The notes: a model not told the origin generated them from the sequence alone. 64,000 nt of DNA from Vreelandella olivaria (GCF_023507745.1 NZ_JALPZO010000155.1:107094-171093), one strand, 5' to 3'. Positions 48,468 through 61,189 are shown, counted from the first letter of the stretch. Translations and numbers: made by a program.

Positions 48468-50723
48468 TTACTCCCCTGCCTCTAAACGGTCTACCTTCTG
48501 GAAACCACGGGGCAACTTGCTACCTCGTCGGCCTCGTTCACCACGATAATATGCGAGATCTTCCGCCTTCAGCGTCAGCTTGCGCTTGCCAGCATGAATA
48601 ATCAGTTCGTTGTCTGCGGTTAAAATAGCGATATCTCGCACCAGCTCCTCACGCCGCGCGGCACGAGGGCCAGGTATATCGAGCATTTTATTGCCTTTAC
48701 CCTTGGCCATCTCTGGCAACTGCGAAAGTGGGAAGAGCAGCAGCCGGCCTTCGTTAGACACGGATGCAACCCAAAGGTCATCCCCTTCCGGCACTTCCAC
48801 AGGCGGCATTACGCTACACCCCTTGGGTACGCTAAGTACCGCTTTACCTGCTTTATTTTTGCCAGTCAGCGCATCAAGCTGGGCAATAAAGCCATAGCCG
48901 CCATCGCTGGCCAATACAAACCGCCGGGTGGGCGGGGCCAGCATCAGTCCGGCCATTTGAGCTCCCGCGGCCACGTTAACGCGGCCAGTCACCGGCTCAC
49001 CCTGGCCTCTTGCACTGGGCAGGTTATGGGCCGCCAGGGTATAGGCGCGTCCTGTGTCATCCAACAGTACCAGTGGCTGGTTGGTTTTGCCGCGTGCAGC
49101 CAGTTGGAAGCGGTCACCCGCTTTATAGGAAAGCCCTTCCGGGTCAATATCATGACCTTTAGCAGCACGAATCCACCCCTTCTCGGACAACACGACGGTA
49201 ATAGGATCGGCCCCTAGCAGTTCCACTTCACTAAGGGCTTTAGCCTCGGAGCGCTCCACCAGCGGTGAACGGCGCTCGTCACCATGCTCTTTTCCCGCGG
49301 CACGAATCTCTTTTTCGATCAGTGTGGTGAGTTTCGCTTCGCTGCCCAGCAGACCTTGCAGATACTTGCGCTCCTTTTCCAGTTCATCCTGCTCACCGCG
49401 GATTTTCATCTCTTCCAGTTTGGCAAGATGACGCAGGCGCAGCTCTAAAATAGCCTCGGCCTGTCGCTCGGTGAGGTTAAACGCCGCCATCAGTGCAGGC
49501 TTCGGCGCATCCTCCTCGCGAATGATACGTATCACTTCATCGATATTCAGATACGCTGTTAACAAGCCTTCCAGAATATGCAGGCGGTCTTCGACCTTAC
49601 CCAGGCGATGCTCAAGACGCCGACGCACCGTAGCACGGCGAAAGCGTAACCATTCTCCCAGCATATCCGGCAGCGGCATTACCCGTGGCCGGCCATCCAG
49701 CCCGATCACATTCATATTCACCCGCACGTTCTTTTCAAGATCCGTGGTGGCAAACAGGTGCGCCATTAACGCTTCAACATCCACGCGGCTAGAGCGCGGC
49801 TCAATGACCAGACGGGTGGGTTCCTCATGGGTCGACTCGTCACGAAGGTCGGCCACCATAGGCAGCTTTTTAGCCTGCATCTGGGCCGCAATCTGCTCCA
49901 GCACCTTGGCACCACTGACCTGATAAGGCACGGCAGTAATGACAATATTGGCTTCTTCACGCATATAGCGGGCGCGCAGCTTGACCGAGCCACGACCTGT
50001 TTCGTAAAGCTTGCGCAGATCGTCCTTTGGCGTAATGATTTCCGCGTCCGTGGGAAAATCCGGGGCGGGCACAAACTCCATCAGGTCGGTAGTAGTGGCT
50101 TGTGGATTACGCAACAGATGGCAGGTGGCTTCCACCACTTCGCTAACATTATGCGGGGGGATATCCGTTGCCATGCCAACTGCAATGCCGGTACCGCCAT
50201 TAAGCAATACATGGGGTAAGCGGGCAGGCAGCACTACGGGCTCCTGCATGGTGCCATCGAAGTTGGGCGCCCAGTCAACGGTTCCCTGGCCTAACTCACT
50301 AAGCAGCACCTCGGCAAACCTGGAGAGTTTGGCTTCGGTATAACGCATGGCAGCAAAGGATTTAGGATCATCAGGACTACCCCAGTTGCCCTGACCGTCC
50401 ACCAGTGGATAACGGTAGCTAAACGGCTGGGCCATCAGCACCATGGCTTCATAACAGGCACTGTCGCCGTGCGGGTGAAATTTACCCAATACGTCACCAA
50501 CGGTACGGGCCGACTTTTTGTACTTGGCATTCGCATGAAGCGCCAGTTCACGCATTGCATAGATAATCCGCCGCTGTACGGGCTTCATACCATCGCCAAT
50601 ATTGGGCAGGGCTCGGTCTAAAATGACGTACATCGAGTAGTCGAGGTACGCTTTTTCCGTGTAATCGCGCAGAGATAGACGCTCGACGTCACCCTCCGCT
50701 ACCTGAATATCCATGTCGATCAT
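48468..50723 (-). CDS. parC: DNA topoisomerase IV subunit A
   Basis: This 751-residue breakage-reunion subunit decatenates daughter chromosomes together with ParE. The active-site Tyr is in [11 protein letters not shown]. The quinolone region [13 protein letters not shown] keeps the Ser and Glu of susceptible wild-type ParC, so no target-site resistance change is visible. The C-terminal beta-pinwheel domain (about 500-750) is of ParC type. The start ATG at 50723 has AGGTAGG upstream. A chemoreceptor gene and a terminator separate it from parE, so the two subunits are not in one simple operon. Confidence 0.97.
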   Translation of the reverse strand: MIDMDIQVAEGDVERLSLRDYTEKAYLDYSMYVILDRALPNIGDGMKPVQRRIIYAMRELALHANAKYKKSARTVGDVLGKFHPHGDSACYEAMVLMAQPFSYRYPLVDGQGNWGSPDDPKSFAAMRYTEAKLSRFAEVLLSELGQGTVDWAPNFDGTMQEPVVLPARLPHVLLNGGTGIAVGMATDIPPHNVSEVVEATCHLLRNPQATTTDLMEFVPAPDFPTDAEIITPKDDLRKLYETGRGSVKLRARYMREEANIVITAVPYQVSGAKVLEQIAAQMQAKKLPMVADLRDESTHEEPTRLVIEPRSSRVDVEALMAHLFATTDLEKNVRVNMNVIGLDGRPRVMPLPDMLGEWLRFRRATVRRRLEHRLGKVEDRLHILEGLLTAYLNIDEVIRIIREEDAPKPALMAAFNLTERQAEAILELRLRHLAKLEEMKIRGEQDELEKERKYLQGLLGSEAKLTTLIEKEIRAAGKEHGDERRSPLVERSEAKALSEVELLGADPITVVLSEKGWIRAAKGHDIDPEGLSYKAGDRFQLAARGKTNQPLVLLDDTGRAYTLAAHNLPSARGQGEPVTGRVNVAAGAQMAGLMLAPPTRRFVLASDGGYGFIAQLDALTGKNKAGKAVLSVPKGCSVMPPVEVPEGDDLWVASVSNEGRLLLFPLSQLPEMAKGKGNKMLDIPGPRAARREELVRDIAILTADNELIIHAGKRKLTLKAEDLAYYRGERGRRGSKLPRGFQKVDRLEAGE

Positions 50724-50743
50724 ATCCTACCTTAACAACAAAA

Positions 50744-50761
50744 CCGCCCCAGGCGGGGCGG
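50744..50761 (-). terminator. Terminator of the chemoreceptor gene
   Basis: CCGCCCC-N4-GGGGCGG followed by TTTT on the minus strand lies past the chemoreceptor stop and 20 bases before the parC start. It isolates parC-serB transcription. Confidence 0.75.
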
Positions 50762-50797
50762 CTGATAAGCGGACACGCGGCCACTTAACATGGCTCG

Positions 50798-52765
50798 CTA
50801 TGTTAATTGATACCTTTCATTTGATGCATGGGACAGGGCAGCCGTTTGTGTACCGCCCTGGGAGCTACCGTGAAACTCATCCAGCAATCCTTTTAAGCGC
50901 TGGGCTTGCAACGACAGTTCATTGGCAGCACTGGCCGCCTGACTGACCAGGCCTGCGTTTTGCTGCGTTACCGTATCCATTTGCGTCACCGCCCGGTTGA
51001 TCTCGTCAATGCCGTTGGTCTGCTCGCCGGAGGCTTGGCTGATCTCGCTAATACGTGCGGATACCTCTTCAATGGCCACCACAATCTCTTTCATGGCGCT
51101 TTCAGCTGATTGCGCATAGCCACTACCTGTAGCGATCTGCTCAGAGACGGCTTTAATCAAGCCATTAATGTTTCTGGCAGAAGCGGCACTGCGCGAAGCC
51201 AGCTCACGTACCTCACTTGCCACGACGGCAAAACCTCGGCCGTGCTCACCGGCACGCGCCGCTTCCACCGAAGCATTAAGGGCCAATATATTGGTCTGAA
51301 AGGCAATATTCTCAATCACATCAACAATTGAGGAGACCTCAACAGAACTTTCATTAATGGCCGCCATGGATTGGGCCAACTGCGAGACCTGCTCCCCGCC
51401 CTGCTTAACCTTTTCCGCCGACTCCTTCACACGCTGATCTGCTTCCAGAGCATTATCGGCATTGCGTTTCACCGTAGCAGCCATTTCTTCCATTGTGGAA
51501 GAGGTCTCTTGCAGTGAAGCCGCCTGTTGCTCAGTACGGCTGGAAAGCTCTGTATTTCCTGCCGCAATTTCAGTCGACTCGCTGGCAATGGCATCAGCCA
51601 CTCCGCGCACATCGCCAAACAAATGTTGCAGTTTATCCGAGTAGCGATTAACCGCACTGCGCAGTTCACCGATTTCATCATCACGATAAATGGTTAGCTC
51701 ACGGCTGGAACCGCTCTGGCCCAGTTGGTCAATTTGCTCAGTGGTGCCGCGAATCTGTCGCAACAAGATACGCCCACCCCACCAGCCAATTCCAAGCAGC
51801 AGTGCCAGCAGTGGTAAAATAAACATCAACAAGTCGCGCGTTAAAGTCCGCGCCAAGGCGGTTACCTGCTCACTGGGGGTTACCAAACCAAGCGTCCAGC
51901 CAGTATGTGGCATATCGAAAAAACGCACTGCAGCGGGCTGATCCAAAACGCCCGCACTGCCTACGTTTGCCTGCTCATCACCAGCCTCAACCGCCTCCAC
52001 CACTGACTGCAGCCAAGGCATACTGCTTACGATATCCCTCAGGCCCTGCATCTCTTCCGAAGCCTGCTCAACACCCGGTAAATCAATCACATTGTGGTCT
52101 TTATCCAGCACAAAGGCATAGCCGCCGGTGCTGCCTCCATTTTCCGCTATAAAGGAGGCAACACCATCAAGCTGCATATCAATGGTGGCCACACCAGCAA
52201 AGGCGTTATCGATGTAGTAAGGCACACTGCAGGTTACCATCGCGACACCTGTTGTCGGGTCTCGATAAGCGGCAGACCAAACGCACTGCCCAGGCGTAGC
52301 ATCACGGGCACTGCTGTACCAGGCTTCATCGTGATAAGGGTCAATATTGCTTGCATTGTAGTCATCCAGAAACTCCAGTTCGCCCTGGGCATTGCGAGCC
52401 CAGAAGAAGCTAGCGCGCTCGACCCCCGGTGAAAACACGCCGGGTTCAGGCCAAATACCACCGCCCGCAATCGTTGCATTGCCATTATCATCCACCACAC
52501 TGGGAAAGGCCTGGTGGTAAATCTCCTCTTCACGCGGTAGTGATTCGGCCAAGGCCGCCAAGCTTGATGTATTGCCTTCGACCCTGGCCAGATGGCCATT
52601 GAGCGCATTGACGATCGAGTCCCCCGTACGCTCAATCAACGACTGGCTCGCATTGATAACAAGCGGCTGACCTCGCCACGCCATGACGCCATAAATACTG
52701 GCCGCCATCAGCAGCATAAGCACGCATGCAGACAACGTTAACTGCCGAGATATAGTGTTAAACAA
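50798..52765 (-). CDS. Methyl-accepting chemotaxis protein with Cache-type sensor
   Basis: This is a 655-residue membrane chemoreceptor. TM1 is about residues 10-30, followed by a periplasmic double-Cache-like sensor (about 35-310), TM2 (about 312-332), a HAMP domain, and a cytoplasmic signalling coiled coil with the tip [22 protein letters not shown] and adaptation helices. The ligand is unknown; double-Cache receptors often bind amino acids. The start is TTG at 52765 behind the strong site GGGGAGAAGG. It is inserted between parE and parC, all on the minus strand, with its own terminator. Confidence 0.93.
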   Translation of the reverse strand: MFNTISRQLTLSACVLMLLMAASIYGVMAWRGQPLVINASQSLIERTGDSIVNALNGHLARVEGNTSSLAALAESLPREEEIYHQAFPSVVDDNGNATIAGGGIWPEPGVFSPGVERASFFWARNAQGELEFLDDYNASNIDPYHDEAWYSSARDATPGQCVWSAAYRDPTTGVAMVTCSVPYYIDNAFAGVATIDMQLDGVASFIAENGGSTGGYAFVLDKDHNVIDLPGVEQASEEMQGLRDIVSSMPWLQSVVEAVEAGDEQANVGSAGVLDQPAAVRFFDMPHTGWTLGLVTPSEQVTALARTLTRDLLMFILPLLALLLGIGWWGGRILLRQIRGTTEQIDQLGQSGSSRELTIYRDDEIGELRSAVNRYSDKLQHLFGDVRGVADAIASESTEIAAGNTELSSRTEQQAASLQETSSTMEEMAATVKRNADNALEADQRVKESAEKVKQGGEQVSQLAQSMAAINESSVEVSSIVDVIENIAFQTNILALNASVEAARAGEHGRGFAVVASEVRELASRSAASARNINGLIKAVSEQIATGSGYAQSAESAMKEIVVAIEEVSARISEISQASGEQTNGIDEINRAVTQMDTVTQQNAGLVSQAASAANELSLQAQRLKGLLDEFHGSSQGGTQTAALSHASNERYQLT

Positions 52766-52885
52766 AGCCTTCTCCCCATGAATGTACGTTCATTACGTTT
52801 TTTCGTTTGTGGCCTCTACATTCAACTATCGGCTAGAGTAAGCTTTCCTGTAACAACGCCCTGTTAACGCTTGCCTGCTTTTTGG

Positions 52886-54808
<1,923 letters not shown>

Positions 54809-55004
54809 TCAACAAAATCATACTGGCAGCCGTATTGAATGCTGAACCCCATGATAGGCGGCTGGCAAAGGGTGACAGGATAGCGGAAAAGCAAAAAGCT
54901 GTATATCCAGCCATGACATTAGCCACAAGCCATGGCACGCAGCGGGTCATAGAGGAAGCCATATAGCCTCGCCCAGGAGCCCTTTCAGCTATCAAGGTGT
55001 CAAC

Positions 55005-56699
55005 TCACTCCTGCTCAGCCGCCCAGAATGCCTCAATCAGCCCACGGCTGGAGGCATCCATACGGGTGATATCCCCTTTGCCATCAATAATCGCCTGGGT
55101 GTCGGTGGCAATCTGCTTGCCTAACTCCACCCCCCATTGATCGAAAGGATTAATGTCCCAGATTACCGCTTGCACAAATACTTTATGCTCATACAAGGCG
55201 ATCAGCGCCCCCAGGGTGGTGGGAGTCAGCTTATCAAGCAGCACCGTGGTGGAAGGCTGGTTCCCCCGATAGCGTTTATGCTCTGGGCGCGGGCCGTCAT
55301 CGTCAAGCGCATCATCCCCCAACATCAGCACCCGTGACTGGGCAAAACAGTTTGCCAATGCCAAACGGTGCTGGGCTTTCAGATGGCGGCGGGTATCCGG
55401 GTCTTCCACCTCATCATAACGTTTTAGTGGCGCGATGAAATCGCACACCACCGGCTGGGTGCCCTGATGGAGCAATTGATAAAAGGCATGCTGTGCATTA
55501 GGCCCCAACTGCCCCCAAAGAACAGGGCAAGTCGAGTAACTGACGGCTTGGCCCTGGCGTGTGACTGACTTGCCGTTGGATTCCATCTCCAACTGTTCCA
55601 GGTAGGCGGCAAAGTACTCCAGGCGACCGTCATAAGGCAGAATCGAATGGGCGCGTATATCGAGAAAATTGACGTTCCAGATGCCTGCCAACCCTAGCAG
55701 CACTGGCAGGTTATCCTCTAATGGCGCATCGCGGAAGTGACAATCCATGGCGTGGGCGCCTGCCAGCAGTTCACGGAAGTTATCCATCCCCACCACCAGT
55801 GCTATGGGTAAGCCAATGGTGCCCCACAGGGAATAACGGCCACCCACCCACTCCCAGAACATAAGCTGATGATCGGCGCTAATGCCCCATTCACTCATCT
55901 TTTCCGGGCTGGCAGAAACACCGATAAAGTGTTGGCGAATGATCAATTCAGCGCTAACCGCTGTAGCACTGGGCCACTCACTATGCTCCGTCAGGCGACT
56001 AAGCAACCAGTCACGGGCAGTGTTGGCATTTGAGAGCGTGTCTATAGTGGTAAACGACTTGGATGACAGCACAAAAATAGTCGTTTCGGGGTTAAAACGG
56101 CCCAGATAATCCGCCAGTTGGGAGCCATCCATGGTGGAAGCGAAGTGCACTTCCACTGGATGGATATTCTTCGGCCGATAATCCGCCAGGGCATGGGTCA
56201 CCATCAACGGCCCTAAATCTGAACCGCCAACACCCAGATTCACCACATGACGAATCGGCTTACCGGTGGCACCGCGCCACTGGCCTGCGTGAAGCCTCTG
56301 CACCAGATGCTCCATTTGCGCAAGGCTCTCATGCACCGCGCTGACGATATTCTCCCCCTCCACCTCAAGCGTGGCATCGGCAGGTAACCTTAAAGCCGTA
56401 TGCAGCGCCGGGCGGTTTTCGCTGACATTCACCCGCTTACCGCTTAATAGCGCTTCAATCGCTCCTGGTACTCCCGCCTCCTCTGCCAGCGCCAACAGAT
56501 GCTCTAAGGTGTCATCGTCCCAACGCTGTTTGGAAAGGTCTAAGGTGAGCCCGGCTACATGACGGGTAAAGTGTTGCCAACGGCTGGCGTCGTCGCCAAA
56601 CAGATTTTTTAAATGAACGTTTTTTAGCACCTGAGCATGCTGTTGCAGCGTTTGCCAAGCGGGTAGCGTATCGGGGGTTGTACGTGTTGCTGAAGCCAT
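55005..56699 (-). CDS. pgi: Glucose-6-phosphate isomerase
   Basis: This 564-residue cytoplasmic enzyme interconverts glucose-6-phosphate and fructose-6-phosphate. The signatures VLSSKSFTTIDTLSNA and, near the end, FDQWGVELGKQIA, together with GVGGSDLGP, are intact. Length is slightly above the E. coli enzyme (549). The ATG at 56699 follows GGAGAGGG. It stands alone; the 223 bases between it and parE (54782-55004) show nothing I can name. Confidence 0.97.
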   Translation of the reverse strand: MASATRTTPDTLPAWQTLQQHAQVLKNVHLKNLFGDDASRWQHFTRHVAGLTLDLSKQRWDDDTLEHLLALAEEAGVPGAIEALLSGKRVNVSENRPALHTALRLPADATLEVEGENIVSAVHESLAQMEHLVQRLHAGQWRGATGKPIRHVVNLGVGGSDLGPLMVTHALADYRPKNIHPVEVHFASTMDGSQLADYLGRFNPETTIFVLSSKSFTTIDTLSNANTARDWLLSRLTEHSEWPSATAVSAELIIRQHFIGVSASPEKMSEWGISADHQLMFWEWVGGRYSLWGTIGLPIALVVGMDNFRELLAGAHAMDCHFRDAPLEDNLPVLLGLAGIWNVNFLDIRAHSILPYDGRLEYFAAYLEQLEMESNGKSVTRQGQAVSYSTCPVLWGQLGPNAQHAFYQLLHQGTQPVVCDFIAPLKRYDEVEDPDTRRHLKAQHRLALANCFAQSRVLMLGDDALDDDGPRPEHKRYRGNQPSTTVLLDKLTPTTLGALIALYEHKVFVQAVIWDINPFDQWGVELGKQIATDTQAIIDGKGDITRMDASSRGLIEAFWAAEQE

Positions 56700-56813
56700 A
56701 TGCCCTCTCCTGTGGCGTTTTTCCCTGCGGCAGGAATCTATTACTGATAGGTCTGTTCTGCTCTACCAAGGGCGCGTAAACTACGCATCCTGATTAATAA
56801 TCCTGGCTTGCCC

Positions 56814-57557
56814 ATGAGTGATGCATCTTACCGCGACGCTATCTTTTCAACACCCCTGGACAAGGTGGCGAGATTCTCCTTCGACGAACAGGTAGTCGCG
56901 TGTTTTCCTGATATGATCCGCCGTTCGGTGCCTGGCTACGGACAAATTCTCGGCATGTTGAGCTTAATTGCTCAGCGCCATCTGCGCCATGGCGCCCATG
57001 TCTATGACCTGGGTTGTTCGCTGGGAGCTTCTGGTTTAGCCCTTGCTGGCACCCTGCCTGCCGACGCTTTCCGTTATACCGGCGTCGACATCTCCCCGGC
57101 GATGGCGGCCCGTGCCAAGCAAACCTTTCATGACGAATGCCCTGACCACGCCATGCAGGTGGAAGAAGCCGACATACGTACTCTGGAGTATGCGCCTTCT
57201 GGCATGATCATTCTCAATTTTACGCTGCAGTTCCTGCCCCCCGCCGACCGGGATGCATTATTGAAGCAGCTTTACGAAGCGCTCGAACCGGGCGGTGTAC
57301 TGATATTGTCAGAAAAAACCATCGACGCCGATGAGCGCGACAACGCCTGGCGCGTTGAACGTTACCATGATTTCAAGCGCGCTAATGGCTATAGCGATTT
57401 GGAAATCAGCCAAAAACGTACCGCACTGGAAAACGTTCTGATTCCGGATAGTCTGGATGCTCTGCATAACCGGTTGACCACGGCAGGATTCCCCCGCTCC
57501 ATGACCTGGTTCCAGTACCTGAACTTTGCCTCGCTGATCGCTTTTAAGGAAGCTTAA
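56814..57557 (+). CDS. cmoA: Carboxy-S-adenosyl-L-methionine synthase
   Basis: This 247-residue enzyme makes carboxy-SAM from SAM and prephenate, the donor for cmo5U34 in tRNA. The SAM-binding motif VYDLGCSLGASG and the segment ILNFTLQFLPP are typical of CmoA. The ATG at 56814 (MSDASYRDAIF) is the conserved start; a TTG two codons earlier opens the same frame. It is followed one base later by cmoB, which uses its product. Confidence 0.95.
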   Translation: MSDASYRDAIFSTPLDKVARFSFDEQVVACFPDMIRRSVPGYGQILGMLSLIAQRHLRHGAHVYDLGCSLGASGLALAGTLPADAFRYTGVDISPAMAARAKQTFHDECPDHAMQVEEADIRTLEYAPSGMIILNFTLQFLPPADRDALLKQLYEALEPGGVLILSEKTIDADERDNAWRVERYHDFKRANGYSDLEISQKRTALENVLIPDSLDALHNRLTTAGFPRSMTWFQYLNFASLIAFKEA

Positions 57558-57558
57558 A

Positions 57559-58575
57559 GTGTCACTGTTACCCGACGATCACCGTGTGCTTTATCAAGCG
57601 TTTTTAGATCAAGCCACCCTCGATACCTCGCTAACACCCTGGCTGGCCAGGCTACCAAGCCAGCTCGCCCAGGGGCTGGACAAGCAGCGCCATGGCGATC
57701 TTTCCGCCTGGGAAAAAGCGGTGGCTAAACTGCCCGCCCTGCCCAAAGAACGAAATGTAAGCCTTACCAGTGACACGGTCACAGTCGATATAGCGCTGAA
57801 TGATAGCCAGCAACGCCAGTGTTTTAACCTGTTACGCAAACTGGCGCCATGGCGTAAAGGCCCCTTTCGCCTGGGCGGTATTGATATCGATACCGAATGG
57901 CGCTCTGACTGGAAGTGGCAGCGTGTAGCGCCTCACTTGGCACCGCTTAAATATCGCAAAGTGCTGGATGTGGGCGGAGGCAGTGGCTACCACGCCTGGC
58001 GTATGGCTGGCGAAGGGGCAGCCTTCGTACTGGTCATCGACCCATCACCTCGCTTTTACTGGCAGTTTCAGGCAGTCCGCCATTTTGTTGGCGATGCCGA
58101 TGGTGGGCACACGCATTTCCTGCCGGTAGGTATTGAAGATGTGCCGGAAAACCTGGGATTTTTCGATACTGTATTTTCCATGGGAGTGCTCTACCACCGC
58201 CCTGCTCCACTGGAACATTTGCAGCAACTAAAAAGTGCACTCGCACCGGGTGGGGAACTGGTATTGGAAACATTGGTGGTGGAAGGCGATGCGCAAACCG
58301 TCTTTGTACCCGGCGAACGCTATGCTGCCATGCCCAACGTCTATTTTCTGCCATCGTCGCAAGCACTATGCCATTGGCTTAACCGTTGTGGTTTTACCAA
58401 TGTACGCGTGGTGGATGAGGCAGTCACCACGCTTGATGAGCAGCGCTCAACCGAATGGATGACCTACCAGTCGCTGGCGGACTTCCTTGACCCCAACGAC
58501 CGCAGCCGCACTATTGAAGGCTATCCAGCGCCACGCAGGGCAGTGATTTTGGCCAATAAGCCAGAGTCCCCCTAA
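57559..58575 (+). CDS. cmoB: tRNA U34 carboxymethyltransferase
   Basis: This 338-residue enzyme transfers the carboxymethyl group from carboxy-SAM to 5-hydroxyuridine 34 of tRNA. The N-terminal region (about 1-95) is specific to CmoB. The methyltransferase-like domain has VLDVGGGSGYHAWRM, then FSMGVLYHRPAP and the C-terminal WMTYQSLADFLDP. It starts with GTG, one base after the cmoA stop, with AAGGAA inside the cmoA end. The 3' end overlaps the tail of a frameshifted reading frame on the other strand. Confidence 0.95.
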   Translation: MSLLPDDHRVLYQAFLDQATLDTSLTPWLARLPSQLAQGLDKQRHGDLSAWEKAVAKLPALPKERNVSLTSDTVTVDIALNDSQQRQCFNLLRKLAPWRKGPFRLGGIDIDTEWRSDWKWQRVAPHLAPLKYRKVLDVGGGSGYHAWRMAGEGAAFVLVIDPSPRFYWQFQAVRHFVGDADGGHTHFLPVGIEDVPENLGFFDTVFSMGVLYHRPAPLEHLQQLKSALAPGGELVLETLVVEGDAQTVFVPGERYAAMPNVYFLPSSQALCHWLNRCGFTNVRVVDEAVTTLDEQRSTEWMTYQSLADFLDPNDRSRTIEGYPAPRRAVILANKPESP

Positions 58576-58881
58576 GGATGCCAAAAGCTCGCCAAAGTGA
58601 ACCTCTCTTTGCCGCCGGGAGCAGTGTGACATAGCCATTGTAGCTGACAGCAGTAATATCCTTACCCAGCAGGCTGCCTTCGTTCACCCCATCCAACAGC
58701 AATCCCTCTTCCGGGGTGATATACAGGGCATAGCCCACCACCAACCATCCGACTGATAAAAATTCGGACCCTCCCGGTCACGCTGTTGTATAAATTCCGC
58801 ACCATCGCAAAGCTGCTGAACGGGGTCGATACCGGCGTAGTCGCCGAAGGGCAGCAGTATTCTGGCCTCAAGGCTCGTCAA
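58511..58881 (-). pseudogene. Frameshifted remnant downstream of the lipase gene
   Basis: Two minus-strand frames join into one plausible protein of about 120 residues if a single base is restored near 58743-58747. The first half (from 58881) reads TSLEARILLPFGDYAGIDPV and continues to FYQSDG; the second resumes WLVVGYALYITPEEGLLLDG and runs to LWRAFGILRG. The break lies in a GGTTGGTGGTGGG run. The 5' end overlaps the lipase gene by 14 bases and the 3' end runs 65 bases into cmoB. The family is not recognised; the position suggests an immunity or accessory gene of the type VI island. Confidence 0.5.
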
Positions 58882-60661
58882 TACCTCGCCATGTTATAAA
58901 GCGATACCCACTAGTAATTTTTGAGGGCTGGTGGTTCCGGTAAGCCATCTCTTCCGGCTGCTTGTCATGCAAACCGTAGGCGAACAGCAACCCCACAGGT
59001 TCAGGCAGTTCAGGAGGCGCCTCTTCCCTTGTCCACTGATACCAACGGTTAGCGAGTGGCGAGTGATGGCGAAGCGTTGCCCGAGCATGCAAATAGGTAT
59101 TTCTGTCTGGTGAGCGTTCCCGTCGGCGTATATCCTGTGCTTCTTTATCTATCTCTTCGAGCCAGTCCCAGGTTTGTTTGAGTGAGGCCACCGCCGCATC
59201 AATCTCAGCACGTTCTGCCGCTTGAAGCGACCACTCTTCTTGAGCGCCTGAAACAGCTGCCACTAGCGAACCCAGGGTGCGATGGTAGTAGCGGTTGGGC
59301 AAAGCATCTTCGCGCGCTTCCAGAGCGGCCAGGGTATCCTGGTAGTCACGATAGCGCTGTGCCAGCCAAGCCAGATAAATCAGGGTGTGTATGCGGAAGT
59401 TCTCATCCGTAGGGCGTTGTTGAGCACTGGTATGGCGTTGGTAGTAACGCGCCAAGGCAGGTAATGAGTAGCCTTCGATTTCATCGTTAAGCGCAAACAG
59501 TTGGGCAGTAAGCTCGTCCTGCTCCTTAAGTGTATCCAATGGTGGAAAGGGTACCCCAGCGATCGTGGCACGGCGATACATACGGTGCAGCGCCGCACGC
59601 GAAAGTTCGGCACTGGCTTTCTGTTCATCGGCTTTCAGCCCACCGCCAATATCTTCACTAATGCCTGGGCACAGCTCTTCATGCCACTGTGAATGTTGTC
59701 CTCCCAGTGGACGGCAACGGCGATAAAAACGGCGCTCATGGGCGGCGATCAAATGCAGTGCCCGTTGGCAGCCTGGGTGGAGCTCCCCGCCATCATCCAG
59801 CACTGGCGTTAACGGGTGAAACCAATCCAGCGGCCCCATTTCCGCATGGGTACGATCCACACAGTCCAACAAGCCTACGAATACTACCTCCACATTGCTA
59901 CCCTGATAAATAAAGCGCTCCTCATCCTGGTCGCACACTTCATCCAGTAGCCGTCGCACAAACGCCTTCGCCATCGCAGCCCCAAAATCAAAGCCAAAGA
60001 TAGAGACACGTATTTTGGCCAGCGGTAGCTCACTGTTTTGCTTAACATCTGCGACACTGTTTTGGAAATCGCGCACAGCGGAGGAAATACGGGTGTGGCT
60101 GCCGCTCATCAACAGGTTAGCGGCAATGGAGGTGTCGCGAATAGGCGCAATGGCTTCAATGCCCGTGCGAACGGCGGCATCCCTGGCCTGCTTCACCCAG
60201 TTCCAGGGCTGTGTGATCGATACCTTGAACGAGCGACCAAAAACATCGTACCAGCGCCCTGAGCCACCACCGGAGGCAACGTCCATTGCTGCATCCATGG
60301 CACTAGAGCGCAGCTGCCCTTCACCTGTCCCGACTGCTTCGCTAGGCACGCGGTGCGTAGCACCTACCACATCATCTGTTAAGCTGGAATCAAAAGGTGT
60401 GCCTAGGCCAGAGTAGTAGTGCCTATAAAACTTATGAGAAATCGTTCCTTGCGCCCGTTCAGGGTAAGCGCTAAATAAACGGCCAATATTGCTTACATTT
60501 CCACTCTGTATGTCTTGCTCAAGATTTCTGCTAATGCCATCAAAAAAGAAGCCAACGTCCAGAATTTGGCTGCAATTAGTCCCTCCTCTATCCTCACCAG
60601 CAGTCGTAGCGTTAGATGCATTCAATGCTTGAAGACACTCTAATGTACTTTGGTCAATCAT
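58868..60661 (-). CDS. Tle1/DUF2235-type lipase-like type VI effector with Ser-to-Asp change
   Basis: This 597-residue protein follows the DUF2235/Tle1 alpha/beta-hydrolase pattern. FFFDGISRN (around Asp41) corresponds to the family's FFDGTxxN; IFGFDFGAAMAKAFVRRL corresponds to the nucleophile elbow; FVGLLDCVD to the acidic residue region; HLIAAHERR and DIGGGLKA to the C-terminal motifs. Family members are phospholipases delivered by VgrG. In the elbow, usually GFSRGA, the serine is Asp225 (GFDFGA), so normal esterase chemistry is unlikely. Its start overlaps the upstream DUF3304 gene by eight bases, and the vgrG-adaptor context supports a secreted effector. Confidence 0.75.
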   Translation of the reverse strand: MIDQSTLECLQALNASNATTAGEDRGGTNCSQILDVGFFFDGISRNLEQDIQSGNVSNIGRLFSAYPERAQGTISHKFYRHYYSGLGTPFDSSLTDDVVGATHRVPSEAVGTGEGQLRSSAMDAAMDVASGGGSGRWYDVFGRSFKVSITQPWNWVKQARDAAVRTGIEAIAPIRDTSIAANLLMSGSHTRISSAVRDFQNSVADVKQNSELPLAKIRVSIFGFDFGAAMAKAFVRRLLDEVCDQDEERFIYQGSNVEVVFVGLLDCVDRTHAEMGPLDWFHPLTPVLDDGGELHPGCQRALHLIAAHERRFYRRCRPLGGQHSQWHEELCPGISEDIGGGLKADEQKASAELSRAALHRMYRRATIAGVPFPPLDTLKEQDELTAQLFALNDEIEGYSLPALARYYQRHTSAQQRPTDENFRIHTLIYLAWLAQRYRDYQDTLAALEAREDALPNRYYHRTLGSLVAAVSGAQEEWSLQAAERAEIDAAVASLKQTWDWLEEIDKEAQDIRRRERSPDRNTYLHARATLRHHSPLANRWYQWTREEAPPELPEPVGLLFAYGLHDKQPEEMAYRNHQPSKITSGYRFITWRGIDEP

Positions 60662-61142
60662 TTTGCATCTCCTCTCGTTGTTTCTCAGCTAGAGGAGATT
60701 GCAGGTCTGGACTCCAAGCAAGCTCGACTTGATTTTCTGGTAGGAAATGAACGTGCAAATACTGATCTTCTCGGCTATAGGGTGGCATGGGCACTGTCAT
60801 GCTATGTCTTTCTTCCTCCACTCCCTGACGCTTCTGCTCACCCGTCATACTTAGTATCCAAACTACCTCAACAGAATCCCCTTTAAAGGACCAGCAGCAG
60901 GTAGTTCCACCTCCCGTATACAAGCCGCCAGTGTAAGCAGATAGATTCCCCCCCCAGTTTCCATCAACCCAAAAGCTATAAATTGGTCGATCTATATAGC
61001 TATGGCCCATCAAGGAGCCACTCTTTGATGTATTAAAAAGCATATTCCACGCTATCCAAACAACCAGAGTAGCGGCCAACAGCACTTGAAGCCAAACCGG
61101 TATCAGACGCATATAACGGCTAATTGCCCAGCGAACTAACAT
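60654..61142 (-). CDS. DUF3304-type membrane-anchored protein, copy 1 (probable immunity or accessory)
   Basis: The protein is 162 residues. A membrane segment (about 17-37) is followed by a beta-rich domain with SYIDRPIYSFWVDGNWGGN, GGGTTCCWSF and VEVVW, the pattern of DUF3304 proteins often found beside type VI lipases. It is nearly identical to the next gene upstream except in three patches: part of the membrane segment, residues about 97-108, and the C-terminal tail. It overlaps the effector start by eight bases. The base composition is more AT-rich than the flanking housekeeping genes. The immunity role is inferred from position. Confidence 0.75.
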   Translation of the reverse strand: MLVRWAISRYMRLIPVWLQVLLAATLVVWIAWNMLFNTSKSGSLMGHSYIDRPIYSFWVDGNWGGNLSAYTGGLYTGGGTTCCWSFKGDSVEVVWILSMTGEQKRQGVEEERHSMTVPMPPYSREDQYLHVHFLPENQVELAWSPDLQSPLAEKQREEMQND

Positions 61143-61189
61143 GGCAAATAATTCCTTTTCGTCATAATAACTCCATTAACATTGCTCTG

